Source: an uncultured Muribaculaceae bacterium (GTDB lineage Bacteria; Bacteroidota; Bacteroidia; Bacteroidales; Muribaculaceae). Taken from it: a DNA stretch of 64,000 nucleotides. The number at the start of each line of letters is the position of its first letter. Positions within the stretch are counted from its first letter, which is position 1. The position numbers and the translations under genes were made by a program. Under the pieces are notes generated by a model that saw only the letters and a program-made list of their open reading frames with translations, made no database searches and was not told where the DNA came from. The stretch covers positions 20,659-84,658 of the forward strand of contig CAJUPY010000009.1 in assembly GCA_910588035.1 (NCBI GenBank). The letters are read 5' to 3'. This document shows, one piece after another, positions 27,179 to 34,242 of this stretch.

Positions 27179-28804
27179 ATGAAATTCAAACTTCTCTTTT
27201 CTTTTCTTCTGGCTGGAGGCATGACTCTTTCAGCGCAGCAAGGATACAAAGACGGTATCGAGTATTTCCGTGCCGATCAGCCCGAGGAGGCGGAAATGAT
27301 TCTGACCAAGACTCTCAACGATGCTTCGACCGACAAGGCAGCGTCTCTCTATTATCTCGGCCAGATCGCTCTACAGAAGGGTAACACCGCGGAAGCTACC
27401 AAAGACTTCAACGAAGGTCTTCAGGCGAATCCGCAGTATGGCTATAACCACGTGGGTCTCGGCATGGTCGCTCTCAAAGCGGGTGACAAGAAGCTCGCCG
27501 GCGATGAGTTCAAGGCTGCCCGTGAGGCCGACAAGAAAGATGCAGCGATGTTGGTCGACATTGCCCGTGCCTACTACAACGCCGATCCGGTGGCTTACGC
27601 AAAAGAGATCGAGAAATATATTGAAGATGCGAAGAAGGTGAGCAAGAAAAATCCCGAACCTTCGATCTATATTCTCGAGGCCGACATGCTGGCTCCGACC
27701 GACCCTGGTGCTGCTGCCGGATACTATGAGATGGCTCAGCAGGCCGATCCCAACACAAACTATCCCGAGGCATATGTGAAATATGCGCGCACCTACTTCT
27801 CGGTGAACCCCCAGTTCGCAATTGACAAACTCAAGGCTCTTCTCGAGAAACAGCCCAACTCGGCTCTCGCACAGCGTGAGCTCGCCGAGAAATACTACGA
27901 CAGCAACCGTCTGACTCTCGCTGCCGAGCAGTATGGCAAATATATCGCCAACCCCAACCACTTCAAGAAAGACGAGATTCGCTACGTTGCTCTTCTCTGC
28001 TTCGGCGAGAAGTTCCAGGAGTCGTTTGATCTGGCCGAGAAGATCCTCAAGGAAGATCCCAACAACATCTACATGCAGCGCATGCAGTTCCTCGACATGG
28101 CGAAAATGGAGAAATATCCCGAAGCAAAGCAATATGCCGAGAAATTCTTCAGCAACCCGACCGCCAACAAAGACTCTTATGTGGCCAGCGACTACACGAC
28201 CTACGGAACCGTTCTTCAGGAACTCGGACAGGACACTCTCGGTGCGGCACAGTATGAGACCGCCGTTCAGCTCAACCCCGGCAAGACCGAGTTGCTGAAA
28301 GACCTCTCGAGCGCGTATACCAAAGCTAAAATGTATGACAAGGCAGCAGAGGCCCAGCAACGCTTCGTTGATTCGGGTGACGCTGTGGTCAACGACTACT
28401 TCATGCTCGCCCGCCGCTACCAGAATGCCGCCGCTACCGCTACCGACTCGATTGCCAAACTGGCTGCCGTCGACAACGCTCTTAAAAACATCGACTATGT
28501 TCTCGAGCGTGTTCCCGACAACGCCACCATTGCTCTGACAAAAGCCCGCATTCTGTTCGTAAAGAACAACAATGCCCCCGATCAGGCTACCGTCGATGCA
28601 TTCCTCGCAGCCCTCGCTATCCTCGACAAAGATCCGGCAAACAAGGAGAAACGCAAAAACGACTACACCAACGCCTACAACCAGATAGCCAATTTCTATC
28701 TCAACCAGGGCGACAAGGAGAACGCTAAACTCTACTTCACCAAGTTCCTGGAGGTTGATCCGACCAACGAGCCTCTCCGCCAGTACATCGAGAACATGAA
28801 ATAA
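27179..28804 (+). CDS. Periplasmic TPR-repeat protein
   Basis: The 541-aa protein has a signal peptide (MKFKLLFSFLLAGGMTLSAQ) and then TPR units along its whole length, for example AASLYYLGQIALQKGN and GYNHVGLGMVALKAGDKKL. It closes with NAYNQIANFYLNQGDKENA. It is probably a periplasmic scaffold. Codon use is strongly biased and GC-ending, suggesting high expression. It follows the PstS-like gene by 54 bases. No enzymatic motif is present. Confidence 0.85.
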   Translation: MKFKLLFSFLLAGGMTLSAQQGYKDGIEYFRADQPEEAEMILTKTLNDASTDKAASLYYLGQIALQKGNTAEATKDFNEGLQANPQYGYNHVGLGMVALKAGDKKLAGDEFKAAREADKKDAAMLVDIARAYYNADPVAYAKEIEKYIEDAKKVSKKNPEPSIYILEADMLAPTDPGAAAGYYEMAQQADPNTNYPEAYVKYARTYFSVNPQFAIDKLKALLEKQPNSALAQRELAEKYYDSNRLTLAAEQYGKYIANPNHFKKDEIRYVALLCFGEKFQESFDLAEKILKEDPNNIYMQRMQFLDMAKMEKYPEAKQYAEKFFSNPTANKDSYVASDYTTYGTVLQELGQDTLGAAQYETAVQLNPGKTELLKDLSSAYTKAKMYDKAAEAQQRFVDSGDAVVNDYFMLARRYQNAAATATDSIAKLAAVDNALKNIDYVLERVPDNATIALTKARILFVKNNNAPDQATVDAFLAALAILDKDPANKEKRKNDYTNAYNQIANFYLNQGDKENAKLYFTKFLEVDPTNEPLRQYIENMK

Positions 28805-28828
28805 CAGTAAACGATAATCATTTTTTTT

Positions 28829-28864
28829 CAGAGGGTGTGCCTTCAACCGACGGCGCACCCTCTG
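28829..28864 (+). terminator. Hairpin after the TPR gene
   Basis: CAGAGGGTGTGCC (28829-28841) pairs with GGCGCACCCTCTG (28852-28864) with one G-T pair and a 10-nt loop. A T8 tract lies before rather than after the stem, so termination efficiency is uncertain. It sits 13 bases before the next gene. Confidence 0.5.
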
Positions 28865-28877
28865 TCGTGAATCATAC

Positions 28878-30245
28878 ATGACACATCTTCCGTCACAATT
28901 TGTCTCACGGCTCCGTCAGCTCGGTTTGAAAGAGACTGACCGACTGATTGAGGCACTTGAAAACTCAGAACCGACAGTCTCGGTCAGGCCAAACGGTTCG
29001 CGCCCGTGGTTGCCACCCGGTGTCGCAGGCGAGGTTCCGTGGCTCACATCGGCCCGATATCTCGACGACCGTCCTTTGTTCACACTCATGCCCGAGCTGC
29101 ATCAGGGCAGGTTCTATGTCCAGGACGCTTCGTCGATGTTCGTGGCGACCGTTCTGAGACAGTTGTTCGATTGCTCCGGCAGGCCGGTCACAATGCTTGA
29201 TGCATGTGCCGCTCCAGGAGGCAAGACGACCGCAGCTATCGACGCTCTGCCGCCGGGATCACTGGTGGTGGCCAATGAGTTTGACTACCGCCGCGCGTCG
29301 GTGTTGCATGAGAATGTCGTCAAATGGGGTTATCCGTCGGTTGTGGTCTCCCGTGGCGACACTTCACGTTTCAGAAAGCTGCAATCGGTCTTTGATGTCA
29401 TTGCAGTCGACGCTCCGTGTTCGGGCGAGGGCATGTTCCGCAAAGAAGAGGTCGCCGTCAGCCAGTGGTCAGAAGCTTTGGTCACCGAGTGTGCCGACTG
29501 TCAGCGCGAGATTCTTGACAATGTGTGGAAATCACTGAAGCCGGGCGGATATCTCATTTACAGCACCTGCACCTTCAACCGCGATGAAAATGAAGACATG
29601 GTCTCATGGTTGCTCGAAAACCATGAGGCGGAGAGTGTCGAGATCAAGACCGGTCAATCATGGGGTGTCGTGCTGTCGCCGTTGACTGACAATGGCATAT
29701 ATGCCTACCGGTTCATGCCGGGTGTCGTGCGTGGCGAGGGGCTGTTCATGTCGGTACTCAGAAAAGCCGGAGACCTGCCGGCCGCCGCCGACCGGCCCGA
29801 CCGCAAGCGTGAGAAAAAAGATCGGGAGCTCTCGGAAGCGGCAGGCTGGCTTGCCGAAACTGACCTGTTTGACATCAGGCGTGACGGTGACACGATCGAG
29901 GCTGTGCCTTCGCTCCACCGCAAAACCGTTGCGTTGCTCGACCGATATCTCGATGTCGTCTCACGCGGTGTGACGCTCGCCACAGTCAAGGGACGCGACC
30001 TCATTCCCGATCATGCGTTGGCAATGTCGTCAGCGTTGCGTCGCGGATCATTTCCCGAAGTCGAGATCGACCTCCGGTCGGCATTGGCCTATCTGAGATG
30101 TGAGGCAATACAGCTTCCCGAAGACACTCCACGCGGTTTTGTGATCGTGACCTACGGCGGTTATCCGCTCGGATTCATGAAAAATCTCGGCAACAGGGCA
30201 AATAATCTCTACCGGCGCGAGTGGCGCATTTTGAAACAAGGATAG
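28878..30245 (+). CDS. RsmF-like rRNA (cytosine-C5)-methyltransferase
   Basis: The 455-aa protein is a NOL1/NOP2/Sun m5C methyltransferase. It has the SAM loop MLDACAAPGGKTTAAI, motif IV DAPCSGEGMFRKEE with the PC cysteine, and motif VI YSTCTFNRDENEDMV with the TC catalytic cysteine. The last 100 residues (from about GRDLIPDHALAMSSAL) form the RsmF C-terminal RNA-binding region. It methylates a cytosine in rRNA or tRNA. The start at 28878 gives FVSRLRQLG, normal for the family. Confidence 0.92.
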   Translation: MTHLPSQFVSRLRQLGLKETDRLIEALENSEPTVSVRPNGSRPWLPPGVAGEVPWLTSARYLDDRPLFTLMPELHQGRFYVQDASSMFVATVLRQLFDCSGRPVTMLDACAAPGGKTTAAIDALPPGSLVVANEFDYRRASVLHENVVKWGYPSVVVSRGDTSRFRKLQSVFDVIAVDAPCSGEGMFRKEEVAVSQWSEALVTECADCQREILDNVWKSLKPGGYLIYSTCTFNRDENEDMVSWLLENHEAESVEIKTGQSWGVVLSPLTDNGIYAYRFMPGVVRGEGLFMSVLRKAGDLPAAADRPDRKREKKDRELSEAAGWLAETDLFDIRRDGDTIEAVPSLHRKTVALLDRYLDVVSRGVTLATVKGRDLIPDHALAMSSALRRGSFPEVEIDLRSALAYLRCEAIQLPEDTPRGFVIVTYGGYPLGFMKNLGNRANNLYRREWRILKQG

Positions 30246-30260
30246 GAATGTCTATCTTTG
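30229..30260 (+). promoter_or_regulatory. Strong Bacteroides-type promoter
   Basis: TTTTG ends at 30233, then a 19-nt spacer and TATCTTTG at 30253-30260. The -33 lies in the last codons of the methyltransferase gene. Transcription would start near 30267, so the downstream gene uses the ATG at 30294 rather than the one at 30270. Confidence 0.75.
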
Positions 30261-30293
30261 TGAATCATTATGCTCACTAATTATCGGAACACC

Positions 30294-30869
30294 ATGAACG
30301 ACTGGACCCTTAAACGAATCTCATTTTCCATTGGCTATTTTTTGCTCGATCTCGCGATTGTCTGGGTTGCCTTTTGGTTTGTCAACGGCGTCGTGTGGCT
30401 CGCATCTCTCGGTGTCGAGGGCATTTTCACCGGTTTGCTTGGCCGCGAAGGAGGCACATTCGGCAAAGTGATAGTCTATATGTTAGATCTTATATGGCTT
30501 TATGGAATTGTGATGCTCATGATCTTGATGATGGCCACCCACGACGATCGTGGGAACCAGACTGTCAGTGGTGAAAACTTGAAAATCACACTGATCGAGG
30601 GCGCGACAACCTGTCTCGCCGTCATTTTGATCTACGATCCGCGCATAGCGGCCGCGTTGCCCTCTTTCCTGAGTGCGCCTCTGGAGTTTCTGCAGACAGA
30701 ATGGAACTTCAGGCTTGTCGGCGGGGCAGACCTTATGAGACTCGATTTCTCCGGTGGCATAAGCGATCCGGTCTACTACAACCTTTTCGATCTGATGATT
30801 GCCGGGGCGTGGGTTGTCTGGTTGGTTTTTTGTAAAACCAAAAGGCCTCAATATGACTATGATTATTGA
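30294..30869 (+). CDS. Hypothetical four-helix membrane protein
   Basis: The 191-aa protein has about four hydrophobic segments (FLLDLAIVWVAFWFVNGVVW, VYMLDLIWLYGIVMLMILMM, TTCLAVILIYDP, LMIAGAWVVWLVF). Its C-terminal tail is basic then acidic-aromatic (KTKRPQYDYDY). I recognise no family. It has its own promoter and terminator, so it is monocistronic. Confidence 0.72.
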   Translation: MNDWTLKRISFSIGYFLLDLAIVWVAFWFVNGVVWLASLGVEGIFTGLLGREGGTFGKVIVYMLDLIWLYGIVMLMILMMATHDDRGNQTVSGENLKITLIEGATTCLAVILIYDPRIAAALPSFLSAPLEFLQTEWNFRLVGGADLMRLDFSGGISDPVYYNLFDLMIAGAWVVWLVFCKTKRPQYDYDY

Positions 30870-30870
30870 T

Positions 30871-30916
30871 ACAAAAAAAGGAGAGCATTTCACACACTGA
30901 AGCTCTCCTTTTTTGT
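30871..30916. terminator. Bidirectional terminator
   Basis: ACAAAAAAAGGAGAGC (30871-30886) pairs with GCTCTCCTTTTTTGT (30902-30916) around a 15-nt loop. The A and T runs give U-tracts on both strands. It ends the membrane-protein gene and metK, which converge here. Confidence 0.88.
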
Positions 30917-30934
30917 AATCGGGGGTGATATTTA

Positions 30935-32248
30935 TCAGAGATTGAAGCGGCGTTTGATGTCGTCAACGCGGTCGAGTTTCTCCCATGTGAAGAGCTCAAC
31001 CTCGCGTTCGTGCATCTGTCCGTCATCGCCGATGAACGTTTTTTTGACAGTGCGCGGAGTGCGACCGAGGTGACCGTAGGTAGCGGTCTCGAGATAGATC
31101 GGATTGCGCAGTTTGAACTCGCGCTCGATCGATGCCGGTCTCATGTCAAACATCTCGTCGACTATGGCCGAGATCTCGGCGTCGGTCATACCGACATGTG
31201 CTGTGCCGAGAGTGTTGACAAACAGGCTGACCGGGCGTGCCACTCCGATAGCATATGCCACCTGAACCAGCGCACGGTCGGCGACACCGGCCGCAACGAG
31301 GTTTTTGGCAATGTGGCGTGCGGCATAAGCTGCCGAGCGGTCAACCTTCGACGGATCCTTGCCCGAGAACGCGCCACCGCCGTGTGCGCCGCGTCCGCCA
31401 TAGGTGTCGACAATGATTTTGCGTCCGGTCAGACCGGTATCGCCGTGAGGACCGCCGATAACGAATTTTCCGGTCGGATTGACATGAAGAATGTAGTCAT
31501 CGCCCCACAGCGACTGCAGATGTTCGGGCAGCTGCGCCTTGACGCGCGGAATGAGAATCTCGCGCACGTCGGTGCGTATCTTTTCCAACATCTCCTCGTC
31601 GGCCTCGGCTTGCGTCTGGCCGTCGCGTGGAGTGATGAAATCTTCATGCTGGGTCGAGACTACGACCGTGTGGACGCGAACCGGGCGGTTGTCATCGTCA
31701 TACTCCACCGTAACCTGGCTCTTGGAGTCGGGGCGCAGATAGCTTCTGACATGTCCGTGTGTGTCTGTCCAGGTCATTACCTCGCCCTCGCGGCGAATCT
31801 TAGACAACTCTTTCAGCAAAGCGTGGCTGAGAGCCACGGTCAACGGCATGAAAATCGGAGTCTCGTTGGTCGCGTAACCGAACATCATGCCTTGGTCGCC
31901 GGCACCCTGCTGTTCGGGATCTTCACGCTCGACGCCGCGGTTGATGTCCGCACTCTGCTCATGCAGAGCCGAGATGATGCCACACGAGTTGCCGTCAAAC
32001 TTGATCTCGCTGCGGTCATAACCGATGTCGGTGATGACTTTGCGCGCAACGCCCATGAGGTCGACATAGGCATTTGATTTCACCTCGCCGGCGATGACGA
32101 CCTGACCGGTGGTGACCAGAGTCTCGCAGGCAACTTTTGATGACGGATCGCGTGCGAGAAATGCGTCGAGAACGGCGTCTGAGATCTGGTCGGCGACTTT
32201 GTCGGGATGTCCTTCTGAGACTGATTCAGATGTGAAAAGATAGTTCAT
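30935..32248 (-). CDS. metK: S-adenosylmethionine synthase MetK
   Basis: The 437-aa protein has FTSESVSEGHPDKVADQISDAVLD, the GAGDQGMMFGYA motif and the GGGAFSGKDPSKVDRSAAYA phosphate loop. It makes SAM from methionine and ATP. It is about 50 residues longer than E. coli MetK, as in other Bacteroidales. Its leader carries a SAM-II-like aptamer and an intrinsic terminator, predicting product feedback at the RNA level. Confidence 0.97.
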   Translation of the reverse strand: MNYLFTSESVSEGHPDKVADQISDAVLDAFLARDPSSKVACETLVTTGQVVIAGEVKSNAYVDLMGVARKVITDIGYDRSEIKFDGNSCGIISALHEQSADINRGVEREDPEQQGAGDQGMMFGYATNETPIFMPLTVALSHALLKELSKIRREGEVMTWTDTHGHVRSYLRPDSKSQVTVEYDDDNRPVRVHTVVVSTQHEDFITPRDGQTQAEADEEMLEKIRTDVREILIPRVKAQLPEHLQSLWGDDYILHVNPTGKFVIGGPHGDTGLTGRKIIVDTYGGRGAHGGGAFSGKDPSKVDRSAAYAARHIAKNLVAAGVADRALVQVAYAIGVARPVSLFVNTLGTAHVGMTDAEISAIVDEMFDMRPASIEREFKLRNPIYLETATYGHLGRTPRTVKKTFIGDDGQMHEREVELFTWEKLDRVDDIKRRFNL

Positions 32249-32271
32249 GATTTAATACGGATAAAAAAATT

Positions 32272-32301
32272 GAAGTTAAGAAAGATGTCATTCTCAACTT
32301 C
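32272..32301 (-). terminator. Terminator in the metK leader (likely riboswitch expression platform)
   Basis: On the minus strand GAAGTTGAGAA and TTCTTAACTTC form an 11-bp stem with one G-U pair and an 8-nt loop, followed by AATTTTTTTATCC. It ends 24 bases before the metK start codon, so it must be controlled for metK to be expressed. Confidence 0.75.
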
Positions 32302-32353
32302 ATAGCGACAAAAATATCCTGATGTCAGCGTTACTCCGCCGCACTGTGCAAGC

Positions 32354-32404
32354 GGATTTTAGCATTTTTTATCGGGTGGTTGCAAGCAGCCAAATCTGTC
32401 CACC
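32354..32404 (-). promoter_or_regulatory. SAM-II-like riboswitch aptamer upstream of metK
   Basis: Read on the minus strand the segment has the SAM-II architecture. P1 is GGTGG (32404-32400) with CCACC (32379-32375). The loop contains GATTT...CTTGCAA, and the 3' part is GATAAAAAATGCTAAAATCC. The loop GATTT can pair with AAATC in the 3' part as the pseudoknot. The conserved words GATTT, TTGCAA, GATAAA and GCTAAA occur in the order known for SAM-II aptamers. It begins about 6 nt after the predicted transcription start. Confidence 0.78.
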
Positions 32405-32418
32405 ATGAATTGAGGCCA

Positions 32419-32426
32419 CAAAGTTA
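32419..32426 (-). promoter_or_regulatory. -7 element of the metK promoter
   Basis: The minus strand reads TAACTTTG, a full TAnnTTTG match. The implied start near 32411 places the SAM-II-like aptamer at the very 5' end of the transcript. The -33 element is weak. Confidence 0.6.
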
Positions 32427-32484
32427 CAAATCTTTTTTGATTCTGTCACTCCGGCGAGTGTTAAATCTGCAAAATGGCTCTGGT

Positions 32485-32513
32485 TTCAACAGAAATTCAA
32501 CAGAAATTCAACA
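32485..32513. repeat. Short tandem repeat, 11-bp unit
   Basis: The unit TTCAACAGAAA occurs twice in tandem (32485-32506), followed by a partial third copy TTCAACA. It adjoins the hairpin at 32510-32547 in the gap between metK and the barrel gene. That gap of 315 bases otherwise holds only the metK promoter, aptamer and terminator. Confidence 0.75.
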
Positions 32514-32547
32514 TGATGCACCAGGTTAGATCATGATGCATCATGTT
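32510..32547. repeat. Hairpin resembling the one at 149-184
   Basis: AACATGATGCA (32510-32520) pairs with TGCATCATGTT (32537-32547) around a 16-nt loop. It lies 16 bases after the stop of the barrel gene and may act as its terminator, although no U-tract follows on that strand. The core ATGATGCA/TGCATCAT and the flank CATCATGTTAA are shared with the 149-184 hairpin. Confidence 0.65.
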
Positions 32548-32563
32548 AAATAAAATCAGTTTG

Positions 32564-34240
32564 TCAGAACTTATATTCCACACCGATCAGGCCTGTGATG
32601 CCCTGCATCGGGGTCATGGTGACGTCCTGCCATTTTTTGTTGAGCAGATTCTCGCCGCGTACAAAGGCGGTGAAAGCGTCGGTGATGCGGTAAGATGCGC
32701 CGGCTTTCAGGTTGCTGACAGCGTCAAGGTCAATTGTCTCATAACGGTTTAAACTGCTTTCGGACATATTCCATGACGACATCTGACGGTCACCGCGCAG
32801 TTCCCAGCCGGCATTGATTGTCAACCGTTCCATGGGGCGCACGGTCAGATCGATGTCAAGCACTTGTTTCGCGCGGTCGCGCCAAAGGTAGTAGCCTTCG
32901 TTTTTGTCTTGCGGCGCAACCTCGAGTGAGACGTTCAGAGAGGCGATGTCGCGGTAGTCGTAGCGCACACGGGCTCCTGCATGCCACCCTTTCATGTCGA
33001 CGGGAACGAAGAAGCATGTCTGTCGTGTGTAGACGGGCATGAGCCAGTCGTTAGCTTTGGCATATCCGCCAAACAGCTCGAACGACGCTCCGCTGAACGG
33101 TCCGATGACGAAACCGAGATCGGCGGTGAAGGGAATGTGTGAGTTGTTGTGTGCGGCGAAGGGCTGCATGAAATGTGACACTTCAAACAATGATAACAGG
33201 GTGTTCTGGTGTTCTCCGCCACCGAAGTTGGCATAAGCCGAAAATTTTGATGACGGCACCAGGGCGAGTCTTACGTCGGGGGCGACATGAAAATTTTTGC
33301 CTGAGTTGACCGTATATTGCACTTTCACGCCGAGATCGGCACGGAAAGCATCGTTTTCAAAGAGATATCCGGGGCGCAGGGTGATCACACCGTTGGTCTT
33401 TCCGTTGCCTGAATTAATGAAAGGAAGCGAGTTAGAGACATTCCCCTCCACAAGATTGAAACTGTTGTAGTTGAGGAACGAGCCGCTCAAGTCGGCGCGG
33501 AAACCACCATAGTTTATGCCGAATCCGAGTCCGAAATTCATCTCTTTTACGGCATCGGGAAGGTCTTGCTCTTCCTGATTCTTGAATGAATTTCCGAAAT
33601 AGCCTAATTTCAGGTCAATGTGATATCCCGATTTTTCGTCGCCGGAGATCCATTTTCCGTCGAGTCCGAACCGTGTGTTGCGATGACTCTTCAGGTAAAG
33701 ATCGGGGTGTTTCATGGCCGAGTAGCCAAACGTGGCGTCAACGGCGAGACGTTGCCAGTTTGAGAAAAAGTGGGTGAGCGACAGACCTGCATCGGCGGTG
33801 TTGTCAATCACGCGGCTGTCATTTCCCGAGAAATCGTCGCCGGTATATGAGAATCCGTCATACTGGACCCATGCGTTCAGAACCGTCGTCGAGTCGGCGA
33901 TGAGGTTGTAACCGGCCGAGACCGAGGCATTGAATGCCGGGAAATAGCCGGCTGCCACATAACCGCGGTAGGGCGACAGGGTGATTGCCGGAGCGGTGGC
34001 TGCCGGATCGAGAAGCGTCAGTCCCGGCACCAGTGCTACCGGCAGATCGCGGTATGAGAACTTCAGATCGGTGCGCCTCACATCGGGTTTGATCGTTATG
34101 TGGGCCACGTTGAGTCTTGTCGCGGCTCTCTGTTCGGGCACGATTTCTTTCTCGATTGTGATCTCTTTGTTGAGGTTCTGTGCTCCGGCAGCGGCGGTGG
34201 CTGTCAGACACAGTGCTATGATGTTGTTTCTGAGTGTCAT
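32564..34240 (-). CDS. Outer-membrane beta-barrel protein
   Basis: The 558-aa protein has a signal peptide (NNIIALCLTATAAAGAQ) and then alternating amphipathic strands throughout (for example GYVAAGYFPAFNASVSAGYNLIADSTT). It ends GVEYKF with the C-terminal aromatic residue read by the BAM complex. The late motif RGENLLNKKWQDV resembles TonB-dependent receptor barrels, but no plug domain is present and the barrel is short. It is probably a TonB-receptor-like barrel of unknown substrate. It follows the 993-aa TPR gene by 2 bases and is surely co-expressed with it. Confidence 0.8.
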   Translation of the reverse strand: MTLRNNIIALCLTATAAAGAQNLNKEITIEKEIVPEQRAATRLNVAHITIKPDVRRTDLKFSYRDLPVALVPGLTLLDPAATAPAITLSPYRGYVAAGYFPAFNASVSAGYNLIADSTTVLNAWVQYDGFSYTGDDFSGNDSRVIDNTADAGLSLTHFFSNWQRLAVDATFGYSAMKHPDLYLKSHRNTRFGLDGKWISGDEKSGYHIDLKLGYFGNSFKNQEEQDLPDAVKEMNFGLGFGINYGGFRADLSGSFLNYNSFNLVEGNVSNSLPFINSGNGKTNGVITLRPGYLFENDAFRADLGVKVQYTVNSGKNFHVAPDVRLALVPSSKFSAYANFGGGEHQNTLLSLFEVSHFMQPFAAHNNSHIPFTADLGFVIGPFSGASFELFGGYAKANDWLMPVYTRQTCFFVPVDMKGWHAGARVRYDYRDIASLNVSLEVAPQDKNEGYYLWRDRAKQVLDIDLTVRPMERLTINAGWELRGDRQMSSWNMSESSLNRYETIDLDAVSNLKAGASYRITDAFTAFVRGENLLNKKWQDVTMTPMQGITGLIGVEYKF

Positions 34241-34242
34241 GA

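Noticed and set aside
27371..28879. A 502-codon minus-strand frame opposite the TPR gene
   Set aside because: Its length results from the strong codon bias of the TPR gene on the other strand. The TPR gene has a signal peptide and regular repeats, and the antisense product matches nothing.
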